From: Linnemannia schmuckeri
Taxonomy: Eukaryota > Mortierellomycota > Mortierellomycetes > Mortierellales > Mortierellaceae
Assembly: GCA_029449235.1 (NCBI GenBank)
Contig: JANATG010000012.1
Location: forward strand, 372,001-436,000
DNA: 64,000 nucleotides
Direction of reading: 5' to 3'
Position 1 is the stretch's first letter. Each line of letters starts with the position of its first letter. Made by a program: the position numbers and the translations under genes. The notes beneath the pieces were generated by a model. The model was not told where the DNA came from. It saw only the letters and a list, made by a program, of their open reading frames with translations, and ran no database searches. Below are positions 24,090 to 35,053 of the stretch, piece after piece.

Positions 24090-25856
24090 ATGGAAGTCCT
24101 GAGCACCCCCGGAATGGCCGACAGCCAAGACGTTTTTGTAAGGATCAAACGTGTATCAGCAATGTGTTCATCCCGCTACCGCCGTAGATTGTTGATGTGT
24201 CGAGCAGGGCGGGTCAGAAGAAAAACCTAACCACAAAGGATTGGAAAAAGGAGCCTCTCATTGCTAGTCATCCATCTTTCCTCCTTGTGAGCATCGTCCA
24301 CCGTTCAGCGGCCTCACTTCGATTCATCGTATACAATACTCACCCGTTTCTCTGCTCTTCTCTTTTTCATTTTTTCTCGCTCCGTCCATCGATCGTCATT
24401 TGCATTGTGCACTTCGTAGCAGCGAGAAAGGCGCTACGAGTCACGCATCCCTATCCCAAAGACAAGGAGAGCAACCGCAGAGAGCGTGAACCGCCCAAAT
24501 CCAAAACAGAAGGCCGCTTCAGCTGCAGCAGTAGCCTCATACGCCAAACTCGCCTCTACACCATCTGCGCCTCGGCCGATCCCCAAGAGCAACAACAACA
24601 AACGGACACCAATCCCTCAATTCAAATCAGCTGCTTCTTCTTATACCTTTGATGATACAATGGCCAATCCATTTGCCCCATCAACCCCCTCGGCTTTTAC
24701 ACCCTCTATGGAGCCCACGTCATTCCTAGCATCACGTTCATCCGAAGAGGCTACATCAATCACGACTGACTCGCTCTTCAACAGTGCATCTACAGCCATT
24801 CCCAAATCAACACCAACACCAACAACAGCAACAACAACAACATTCACCGATACCCCTGCTCCCCCAATGCCCTCCGTCACAAAGCCATTCATGGGAGCAG
24901 CTGCACGATCTCGAGACATTTCTGTCTCGTCTTTGCCAGGACCAAGACACGAGGACATGATTCTTCCAGTGGTGGCTAAGCGCATCAAGGAGCAAGGATT
25001 GTACGACCATGATGTTGTTGCTTACAGCGACGACTATGACGCACCTCTCTACAAAGCTCCTTCCTCGCCAGCCAATGCCGGCAACCCATTCGCGAGCTAT
25101 GACAGAATGAAGGCAGCATCGAGCGCAGATCTTTCTAATCCACCTGGATCGTCGTCGTCTGCCTACAGCCGCAAGTTCGAGCAGTCACCGGAAAACGATC
25201 AAGACTTGGATCAGGATACAAGGGCAGATCATAATCGGGCGAGCACATCTTCAGAACATACAGTTCCGCCTGTCTCACCGCCATTATCCGACACATCGCC
25301 CGATTTGTCAACTGGACAATCTGCAAGGAAGCAACGACAGCGTAAGGAAACACTCGAGTCTCAGCAATCACAGCACCAGCAGACATCCAACGAGCCATCT
25401 TCATCTAATGCCAGCTCTCCTGTTGCAACTCGACCTGATCGACCTCGGAGAGCCAGGAGAAACACTGAGAGGTTGACTCAGCATGACCATTACGCTACCT
25501 ATGGTGAATACGAGGTCCAGCCCGCCCCCCAATCACCTCAGTCACCACAATCTCCTCAGTCACGACAGGAATATCTCGACAGAACACAGCAGCCTTCTTG
25601 GGATCGACCTTATCTTAACAATGGGGCAGGACAGGATCCTTATGCTCCTCCAGTTACCAAGCCGACTCGTCAAGAGATGGTCCAGAGCTCGGGAGCAGAT
25701 GGCTACCAACGACAGGACTCGCGGGAACAGGGCTACGAACAGAGCCGAGGACAGAGTCAGAGACAAGAATACAACTACCAATCGCAGGGTGACCAATACT
25801 CGAGTCGCCAACAGGACCAGTCCTACTACCAACAAGACACATACAACCGCCAGCAG

Positions 25857-25887
<31 letters not shown>

Positions 25888-26177
25888 ACCAGGCACAGCA
25901 ACAGTACCGGCAGCAACAATCGTACAGCAGCCACAATGACAACGACTACTACCAGAATCAAGCAGTGGGTCAAAACCATAGTTACCAAGGTCAACAAGAC
26001 AGAGCACAGAACGCTCATCCGAGACCGGAGATGGTTCAGGTGGAGATGTCGACATTGGGCAGTGGACTTAAGGAGAGCGAGCCATCCGAGGAGCAGCAAC
26101 ACCAGGTAGTCCAGGTCGATGCGAAGGATGGGGCTAAGAAGCAGAAGAAAGGCTCTGTTTGCTGTATTGTGATGTAA
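24090..26177 (+). CDS. Gln-rich protein with C-terminal CaaX prenylation motif
   Basis: Best model: exon 1 24090-24137 (MEVLSTPGMADSQDVF, Kozak-like gaccATGG after a CT-rich leader) and exon 2 24420-26177, both phase 0, 601 residues. Exon 2 could instead begin at 24483. A shorter alternative starts at the in-frame ATG at 24661. The protein is largely disordered: Ser/Pro/Thr-rich first half, repeated QSP units near 25530-25560, then Gln/Tyr/Arg-rich repeats with a CAA-encoded poly-Gln at about 25852-25886. The end is VCCIVM with polybasic KKQKKG before it, a Ras-like CaaX box predicting farnesylation or geranylgeranylation and membrane attachment; the adjacent Cys may be palmitoylated. I do not recognise a family. 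Function is unknown; a membrane-tethered scaffold is inference. Confidence 0.68.
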
Positions 26178-28530
26178 ATCAGGATACACGAACGACACTC
26201 TCCAATTGCGAACTATGACAATCAGGAACAAGAACAACTACACGGGTACCAGCAGGAAGAAGGGATGCGAAACGCGAAACACCACCATCTATATAGCAAT
26301 TTTGTAGCCATATTTTGTATAAACAAAGCTCGCTAATCTCCCTTGGAGATTGTTTTAAAGACTCATTCACTAAAAGCACTTTCTTGACTGTGCGCTGACG
26401 ACACCCCGCAGCAGCGGCACTGCTGTCCCTGTGAGACTTAAAGAGTAGTGTAACTAGCCATCCGGATGCATTCAATTGGTTACTCTTCCGGTACCCTTCT
26501 CATCCTCTTCTCGTCCCGGCCTCTCCCGTTATTTCGCTCCATTAACAATACCACACCTATAACGACACCAAGAGAAAATGCATACATCTGTACTCGTTGC
26601 TTTTTGAGTCTCAATGCTTGTGAGTGTATGCGTTGTATGGAATGCCACATGCAAGACAAAGGGGTTCTCTGCAGGGGATGTGCTTCAATGCTCCTACATT
26701 ATTCTGTTATGAAGATAGGTCTTTTTTTTTGTTTCTTTTCTGTGATTGATTGCCGGTCTCAGATTCATCTTCGCAAATGATGAACGTTTTTCTGTAAAAA
26801 ATTTCCGAATGGGCATCTGATGAAGATCGGGATGAGAGAGTAGAGAAGTAGCCAGGAGTGTGAAGAACATGTGGAAAGAATAACGAGGTTCTGGCTGTAG
26901 TAATGGGCAAAGAGGCCAGTCTGGGGATAGATTGGAGTGATAGGAAATGATGAAGCGGGAGACGCCTAAAAAGGTAAGCAAGTCCGAAATGCGGTCGATC
27001 AATGGTACGCTGCTCTGTCTTTGCAGGGCGAAGTTCGAGCGAAGTAACAACAAGGAATAATTCCTTGGACACTAATTTATCACGGAGGTCTGTTCTTCCT
27101 GCAGCAGCGCACGAGGGAGTAAGCGCTGTGGAAATAGATGCCAGGAGGTCTATTTTATTACCGTCGGATGGAAGAGAAGGAAAGAGGTTGGCCAAAAAAA
27201 GGAAAGAAAGAGCCGGGTAATGTAAATCGGGGTGCAGAGGCGTGTTCGATCATAGTGAAATGTAGGATTTGGAAGCTGCGCATCGACTGTCCGTGTGAAT
27301 GTGCAATGGACAACACCAACACAAAGAAATGGGCAAAGCACAAAGAATTTGCGTTCATCGATCATCCACTGGCATGGACGGGCGGGCGGGATTTCCGGAG
27401 GGAAGAGTGCGGTGTGTCAAGTGAAGTGGAATACGTAGTGATTTGACAGTTTAAGTGACAAATGAGAGGAATGAATGGCTTCTCGCACTTATTCACTCAC
27501 TTGCTCCTGCAAAACTAAGAAAGCGACAAGCAGAGTAAAAAAATGAAAGAACAAGAAAAGGTATATAAAGTGGAGGGATGGTGTCTCCTTATCACTGGTC
27601 CGTGCCTGTTCTCCTTCTCCCCACCTTCTCAGCTCTTTTTCTTCTTTCTTGCCTTCTTTCTCATTTTATTATTTTGTCCAGCAAGGCCTTGTTTCTTTTT
27701 TTCCAAACCTGTTCCATAATTTGCCCTTTTCTTCTGCTTGCATTCCTTCGTTCTCATTTCACCGTCTTAATCTATCGCCGCTCTCCCTCATTAACTCTTT
27801 CTCTCTCTCTCTCTTTCGTTCAAATCGTCTATACACTTAACAATCATCATTGTTCATCGCGCTCGTGCCGCACACAACCACACACTTTTCGTTTCCCGAC
27901 GCTGCAGCCTCCTTCGTTTTCTGCCTCTCTAGTCATTCTTCGTCCAAACTCAATTCTTTTCTCCACAACCTTTTCCTTCTCTTTTTCTATTCTCCATCGT
28001 TTCTCTTCTTTCTCTTCTTTCTTTTCTTCTCGTCTTTTCCTTCTTACAAACTCTTCTCATTTGACATTTTTACTCACCAAGGCGTCAAATAACTTGTCCC
28101 CTGGTGTTCGGTTTAGTGTGATCAAATCTCTCAATCGCCAAAACGCCAACTGCTCCTGGAGTCTCAATCAACCTGCCTTCTATTAGACACGTACAATTTC
28201 TTCTGAAATCACTACGAGTGAGAAAGCAAAGAAAAAAAATCGCCTTTTTTGTCAAAGACTCGCTTCTGTTCCTGCTTTTTTTTTTTTTTTTTTTTTTTTA
28301 GAAACCATTTGCCTTTTCTCTACCCCCTGATTCTCCACTCCCTTTTTTTGTACGATTCGTTGTCCTCCTCTTCATTTTACTTCGCCGAGGGTGCTACAGC
28401 TTTATTTTATTTTTACATCCTTTGTTTGGCTCTTGTTTGTTCTCTTTTTCAGAGACATTTCGGCCTTGAACACGACGATACAGCCGTTGGAAGACCATTC
28501 GACTTATTTACTCGAACAGCACGGCTTCTA
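26178..28530. other. Intergenic region and leader without upstream ATGs
   Basis: No supported gene at 26178-27560; open frames there are short and overlap on opposite strands. From 27561 there is a strong TATA box, then CT-rich sequence (27600-28070) and 25 T at 28276-28300. Reading from about 27590 to 28530 I find no ATG, consistent with a long leader for the gene starting at 28531. Confidence 0.55.
27561..27570 (+). promoter_or_regulatory. TATA box
   Basis: GTATATAAAG followed by a CT-rich tract, on the strand and side expected for the gene beginning at 28531. Confidence 0.5.
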
Positions 28531-29400
28531 ATGATCCTGGACGACCTCTCTACACCATTCTTAATCAGCAACGGTCTCATCAACACAGCTAAGTCTCAAT
28601 CACAACTGCAAGAAGGATCTTTAAGCGATACAGCTCTTAATCTTGCCCAGACTACTACTGCATCGATCAACAGCAATAACCTCTACGAAAACGTTGCTGC
28701 ACCAGTGAACACGTCGTCAACATCAACTATTCTCCCTACATCTCATCAAGAACAACAACAGCAAGCGCCAACACTCAGTAGTGGTGGTACAAACAAATCG
28801 ACATCCTTGGTACTCCCAATTGATCGAACAAGCATTTTGACGGTTGAATCGATCTTGACCACACCCTCGACACAGAGTAACTCACCCTCTGGTTCTGCTG
28901 TGATGACCATGGCTGGAGAGGCGACGACGTTTTTTGACGACATGATGGAGGATATCTGTGCTTCATCTACATCCGCACCTACAATGAGTACCTCTGCTTC
29001 AGGGACTGTGTTGGCATCCACAACGTTACCAGCAACATCGATTTCTACTACCACAATAACAACAGTTATACCCACCTCATCCACATCCGGAATCAAAGCC
29101 TTACTTCACCAACATCAGCAACAGCAACAAGTCCATGCATCAAATACCAACACGACCGTCGCAAGCGGCTTCCTGACACCAAGTCCGACACAATCACTTC
29201 CAGAGCTATATCATGATTTTTTTGATCCAATCCGGGCGAGGACAGGCGGAGGATTCGAGCAGCGGTATGATGATTCTGACCAGTCAATATCGGATACCGA
29301 GATGGAGATGGAGATGGATTTGGATATGATGGAAGATGCGCCGAGTATTCGTGCGCGGCTGGCTGAGATGCGACGTGCCCTTGAGACTGTTGTTTGGTAA
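28531..29400 (+). CDS. Ser/Thr-rich protein of unknown function
   Basis: 289 residues from the first ATG after an ATG-free leader. The protein is dominated by Ser, Thr, Ala and Gln, with no membrane segment or recognisable domain. The more ordered C-terminus has a phenylalanine/acidic part (LPELYHDFFDPIRARTGGGF), a Met/Glu/Asp repeat (EMEMEMDLDMMED) and a short basic helix ending LAEMRRALETVVW. This could be an acidic activation-type tail, but that is speculation. The stop codon overlaps a good splice donor (TTTG|GTAAGT at 29396-29397). The protein might therefore continue into a further exon, but I found no in-phase continuation. I do not recognise the family. Confidence 0.55.
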   Translation: MILDDLSTPFLISNGLINTAKSQSQLQEGSLSDTALNLAQTTTASINSNNLYENVAAPVNTSSTSTILPTSHQEQQQQAPTLSSGGTNKSTSLVLPIDRTSILTVESILTTPSTQSNSPSGSAVMTMAGEATTFFDDMMEDICASSTSAPTMSTSASGTVLASTTLPATSISTTTITTVIPTSSTSGIKALLHQHQQQQQVHASNTNTTVASGFLTPSPTQSLPELYHDFFDPIRARTGGGFEQRYDDSDQSISDTEMEMEMDLDMMEDAPSIRARLAEMRRALETVVW

Positions 29401-30174
29401 GTTTTTTTGCCTTTTTCTTTCTTTGGAGGATACGAAGGTTTTGAGTTGGGGCGTCAAAGAATCATTGATTGATTTATGTGCGACCGACGGTGGGATGATA
29501 TTCCGGCCTCCAAGGGCGAAGCATTGATGAACCACTGAGAACAAAATGAAAAAGACGAGCTCAAAGAAGAGCAAAAAGAGGACAGCGAGAAAGGGCTAGA
29601 CTCTTCTTCCTTTTCTTCTTTTTCTTTGTGTTTGGATGTGGATGCGTGCATGTTTGTATTCGAGTTTTTGGTTCCCCGCGTCTGTTTGTAATTTTTTGTT
29701 GTCCACAGACGCGCTTTGTTGGATTTGTGGGTGAAGAAGAATCGCTTCGTCCTCTTGTTGGTGCACAAGGGTGTTGTTGTTGTGTGTGTTGTGCCCCACA
29801 CAGACCAGCCTCGGACCAATTGGCTGGCAAGGGCGCACAAATTGGACAGAGGTCACGTTCTTTTTCATTTTCTCGTCTTCCTCTGTCCACCCATCCCGCC
29901 CGAGTTCTCCCTTGGGTAGTGATGCGAATTTTGTTGCTGCCCTCGACCTTCCTCGAACACCCGAACAGCCACCAAAACCAGTCCTGCACACCAGTCAGTC
30001 TCTGTCCCATTGTCCCACTGTCCCTGTCGACCCCGTCTCTGTCCCTTGACCTTTTTGACTCTTTGTCCTCGACCCCACTCTTTCTTTCCAGCTCCACTTT
30101 GTCCGTTTCTCTCTTTTCTCTGTCTCTCTGTGTGTCTCCACTACTTCTCCATCATCACCTTCTTTACTCCATTC

Positions 30175-30214
<40 letters not shown>

Positions 30215-30774
30215 GAGGGCGGACATATACACATACACCACCTGACTTTTCTCTTTCCCTTGTCGCTACTATCACTCATACAACAACAAGCTAGTGTCAC
30301 CGGCTGTATTCCCTTCCTTCCTCTTCACACACATTTTCCTCTTCATTTTCCTTGTTCCTTGCTTCTTTTTCTTCTTTCTCTCTCTCTTTTTCTCTGTTCT
30401 TCTTTTCCACTCCTTCTCCAACTCCGCTGGTCCCTTTCTTCTTTCTCCCTTCCTTGCCCTCTATTCTCTTTACTTTGCAATCAATCATTCTTATTATTAT
30501 TATTCGACTCGGCTTTTCCTCTTCTAGCATCCAAACATACGCCACTCTCGTTGCACTGTACTACTACACATACATATCTGACTTCATTTCACATATTCAT
30601 TTCTCTTGTATTCACTCTTTCTTCTCTTTTCCCTCTTGCTTTTTTACGCACCTTGCTCACTTTCTCACTTTCTCCTTCTTTTTGCCGTCTTCCGATCGAA
30701 CTTCACTCAGCCGAGCACCGCTGATTGCTGACATACCGCACAACCTCGAAAAGACAATCGACACCATCAACCTC
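29401..30774. other. Intergenic region and leader of ERT1
   Basis: No supported gene. It includes a GAAA repeat at 30177-30214 and a strongly CT-rich plus-strand stretch at 30300-30680 immediately before the ERT1 start. Confidence 0.6.
30177..30214 (+). repeat. (GAAA)n microsatellite
   Basis: About nine tandem GAAA units in the ERT1 upstream region. A purine-only run next to pyrimidine-only sequence makes a sharp strand switch. Confidence 0.85.
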
Positions 30775-33700
30775 ATGAACCATCAACCAAACGGGTCCGC
30801 CATCGCCAACGGCGCCGGACAACAAAACATGCATACCCTCCCACATCACCAACAACAACAACAACAACAGCACCAATCACAGCAGCACTTGCACCAGGGC
30901 CACGACAGCAAACATCACACTCATCCCAACGGAAACGGACACGCTTCTGACAACAATAATAACAACAACAACAACCTTAATAACACTAACGGCAACAGCT
31001 ATTCCAACAACAACAACAACAACAGCAACAACAACAACAACACTACCTCCAATGGCAATGGAAACAACAACACTAATAACAACAACCGATCCGATGACCA
31101 AGGAGCAGGGTCTCCACCCGATCAACAGAGCGCTCCCCAGCGGCGGAAGAAGGCCAGCCGAGCGTAAGTTCTCTCTCTTTATCTTTATTTGTCACACTTG
31201 TTCAGCCGCAACCACCGCCGCCTGCTCCCAGGACATCCTTCGTTTTTTTTTCTCTTCTTCTACTGCTGGAATTCTCGGCTGCTCGCTTCTATTATTTCTT
31301 GCGTTCTTGGATTGTGTTACAATATCCAACATCATCGCTTTCCTCGCCGTCGTTCTTGACGCCATCAGTCAACCTATCCTCTACCTTTTTCTTTCATTCA
31401 CCTGTCGTTTTTCAAACTTTGTTTGTCAACTCCAATGCCCTATCTAACCTGCTTGTGCCTTTTTTGTTTGTCGTCTTTACCAACAATAGCTGTTTCCATT
31501 GTCAAAAGGCCCACTTGACCTGCGATGATTGTAAGTGGAGAAGGAGTGAGGCAGTACGCTGAACTGTATTTTTTGTCACTCAATGTGCGCGGAAAAAAAT
31601 AGATGTGACTCAAAAAAATAATGGATCATCACCCACCAACCCAACCGAGGAAAACTGGAGCAAGTGAAAGGAGAGAGAGTTTCACGGCGATAGTAAGGAT
31701 TGGGCGTTTTTATCTTTCCCACAGCATTCTCAACACACCAAAGCAGCAAACGGGCGAACGAGCGGACAAAGGATCGATTCTTCAGTGACGAACTGATAAC
31801 GGCGTTCTGTATGCAATTGGCAGGTCGAGAATGAAAGAAAAAACATTGCGACGCAACAACAACAAAAAACAAAGGGAGCAAAGTGATATTAGACTCACAC
31901 GAGATCACAGGACATGGGCCACCCAAACGGTCAATCAATTGCGGAGGAAGAAAAGGCTGGAGAGTGCGGGGGAAGAGACACATAAAATGAGGGTGGTGGG
32001 GAAGGAGTATATTTCTGTGTGCATTGGGCGCGGCTCCCTGTGCTTTTCTCGGAGTGGCCCTATTAGGGAAAAAGGACTTGATCGTGTTTACCCTTGCACC
32101 AACGACTGAAAAGCCCGTCTGTGGGTTTGATCTCATCTGGTCTTTATCCCACTTCTCCACACAACAACATCAACATCACACCGAGACACATGTCTAGCGC
32201 TCTACAGCAGAAAAACATCAAGGGCAAAACACTCAAAGCAACACAACAACAATACACAGCAACATCAATTACAACCACTACGAAACTCTTGTAGCAACAA
32301 CACAGACAGGGCGATCTATAACACAGCAGCCATATCTCGACTTCGTTCGCCCATCCTTTTTACCCGCAGTGAGCGATTTTCAAGAAGGAATGGCTAACTC
32401 CATCCATCGTTCTTAATACTTAGCTCGGCCCTGTCAACGGTGCGTAAAGAGAGATCTGGCATCGACCTGTGCTGACGGCGTTAGAAAAAAGGCAAAGTAT
32501 CTTCAGGATGCATACGACTCGCAGCAAGTGGCTGCAGAGCAGGCAGCTCAAGGAGGAAACATGAATGCCATGGGCATAGACCAGAAAGCTTTGCTCTCTG
32601 ATCAGGATCAGCAACGGCAGGGTCCAGGTGGCATGGAAGGTAAATTTTTTGCACATTCAAAATAACGTGGGCGAAGTGCAATTTTGACCCTGCATACCTT
32701 TATTTTTCAATGTCAAGTGCGCATTCACTAACGTTTTGCTTCTCTTATTCTTTTATTTCATAGAATCACCGTTGACGGACGCGAATGCATTGTTCAACTT
32801 TCCAATGAATTCGGACTATGGCTTTGGATCAGAGGCTGTCAACTTGGAATACTCCATTATTTCAACTATGCTGTCGTCACCCACAGCAGAGCTCAACTCA
32901 ATGTCAGACCTGTCCATGGTTGAGAATTGGCAACGACAGGGGTCTCTGGAGGCGATGACGAACTTGGCTAACAGCAACCAATTACAAAAGGCGCTTGCTG
33001 CTCAAGGAGCTGCCGCGGCTGCAGCAGCGGCGTCTATTGGGCCAGGGCCAGGATCTGCCGCTTCTGGGTCGAACGCAGGGTTGCCGAACGCTGGGGCGAC
33101 AAATCATGCGAACGGCACTAGTACCAACAACAACAGCCACAACAATATTAACAATAGTGCCAACAACACCGCGAACAATACCAGCAGCTCAACAGCCAAC
33201 AACGCCACGATGGGGCTTTTAGGCCCCGGTGTACCAGCAGCGAACAATGCCACAGCACCCACTGGATTCCACCCACCAGGAGTCGCCAGAGTTAGCAAAC
33301 GCAAGTTCCCAAGCAACACCCCAGAGAATGTCTATGCCAACACCAAGCAACCTTTCAATTATACCGACGGCTTTCACTATCTCTTGCGATATGTCCGGGA
33401 ACGGTAAGCCAGCATAAACTGAACATTTTTATAAAGAGTGGTGCGTAGGATACGTTTGTTGGATATGGAGCATTGATGAAACTAATATAAGCTTATATTT
33501 TCTTGGCTCTTTTAGAATGGACAAAGAGGAGATGATGCGTATTTGCAGGGCAATGGCCATGTTCCGACCTTCTTTTATTGCACTGATCATGAACTTGACG
33601 CCAGAAGACTTAATCTTTATGGAAAAATGTTTTCAGCGCACCATCCTCGTAAGTTTGTCGTCAAGTTTCTGTTTCAGTTGCAGTTTTCATGTAAGGCCTT

Positions 33701-34113
33701 ACGTGATTATGTGCAGATCCTGATAGACAGACTCCTATTGTTTTGTTTGTTATTTTTAGGAGTTTGAAAAGTTGATCAGCTTTTCAGGAACACCCACGGT
33801 TGTATGGCGTCGGACAGGGGAGATAGCATTAGTGGGTAAGGAGTTTTCACTGCTGACACAATGGGGACGAGATCAGCTTGTGGGTAAGAAGACATATATC
33901 TACGAGCTGATGGACAACCAGTCGGCGGTGGAGTACTGGGAAAAGTTTTCGACGCATGCGTTTGAGAACACGGAACAGACAGTGATGACGACGTGTATCT
34001 TGCTCAGTCCGACCAACCGTGTTGTGCCCTGTACGTTTTGCTTTACGATCAAGAGAGATATCTTTGACATTCCTCTTGCGATCGTCGGCAACTTTTTACC
34101 TATCCTATCATAG
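30775..34113 (+). CDS. ERT1: Ert1/AcuK zinc-cluster transcription factor with PAS region
   Basis: Six exons (30775-31163, 31490-31530, 32424-32639, 32764-33403, 33516-33648, 33760-34113) give 590 residues, all phases consistent. After a His/Gln/Asn-rich N-terminus, residues about 131-158 form a Zn(II)2Cys6 cluster, C-x2-C-x6-C-x5-C-x2-C-x8-C, followed by DGVRKKAKYLQD, the signature of Ert1/AcuK. The cluster is assembled from three exons, one only 41 bases. The C-terminal half (RICRAMAMFRPSFIALIMNL ... SFSGTPTVVWRR ... TYIYELMDNQSAVEYW) is the conserved PAS-containing region. In ascomycetes these proteins activate gluconeogenic genes and, as Neurospora AOD2, alternative oxidase; a similar role here is inference. 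Intron 2 is 893 bases, long for this window. Confidence 0.95.
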
Positions 34114-34556
34114 CACCTCTCCCTTCCCTATGCTATGCTTCCTGATCTGAGCATTTCTCCTACAATTTGGCGCATTATTACATCTACACTCGCATCATCC
34201 ATCTCTTTCTCACTCTCACTCTCTTGTTCGTTAAATCTCTTCCTTTTTCGCATTTTTTTTTTCTTGTATCTGTCAACGTTTATGGCTCCTCCCACCAGAG
34301 TTTTTGTGGGGGATCCCTTCATGTTGTCTAACAATAAAAAAAAAAAAGCAATGTATCATAGCACATCCACCTTGTAGCTCTCTTCGCGTATCTGTATCTC
34401 GGCAATTTTATGTTTTTTTTTTGTGGGTCAGAAAGTTTATTTGGTTGGGGAGGAGAACAAGATAGCTAATTGGGAAAATGGCGGATGAAAGGATAATTAG
34501 AAGAAAACTGTGGGTTGCTTTTTGGGCGGAGGGATGTAGGGAGGGGGCTACATGGT

Positions 34557-34599
<43 letters not shown>

Positions 34600-35053
34600 C
34601 TTAAGCTCTCGCGGCTGTTTTGTTGTTGGTCGTTGTTTGAGCTTGTCGCTTGAGCCGTCTTGGGGAGGGAACTTTCTTTTGTGTTTCGTCCTTGAAAAGG
34701 ATGAGGAGGGCTGATTGGAGGGGAGAAGCAAGCGGGAATGGTGGACAGGCGGGGAATTTTCGGAACAAAAAGAAAAAAAAAAGTGGACTGAAATATTTAG
34801 CTTGAAATAACGTTTGTTGTATTGTTTTTGGCCTTCGTTTAATTAACGCGGTCGTTATGATTAGGCTATTGCGAGGCGGCGGAAATGTTGGAGATAGGCA
34901 AAGCGAGGAGAAAGAAATGAACCAGAGGGAAAGAGAGAGAGCGAGATGTTGGGCGTGAGAGAGCAAAAAAAGGGTAGGAAGATGGAAAGGCTGTATGCTG
35001 GATGAAGGGAAGAAGGAAGGAGGATTATCGAGTCAAGCGATGTCCCCTTTTTA
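34114..35053. other. Convergent intergenic region with GA microsatellite
   Basis: Lies between the ERT1 stop and the 3' end of the large membrane protein gene. No gene is visible. It holds a GA repeat and short A runs. Confidence 0.6.
34558..34599 (+). repeat. (GA)n microsatellite
   Basis: About 20 uninterrupted GA units in the region between convergent genes. Confidence 0.9.

Noticed and set aside
26466..26780. Frame with a CxxC-rich stretch (CTRCFLSLNACECMRCMEC) as a zinc-finger gene
   Set aside because: Short, no leader or splice support, no recognisable finger spacing, and overlapped by an equally long opposite frame.
26707..27195. Minus-strand frame of 162 codons
   Set aside because: No domain, no CT-rich leader, and composition does not resemble the coding genes of this window.
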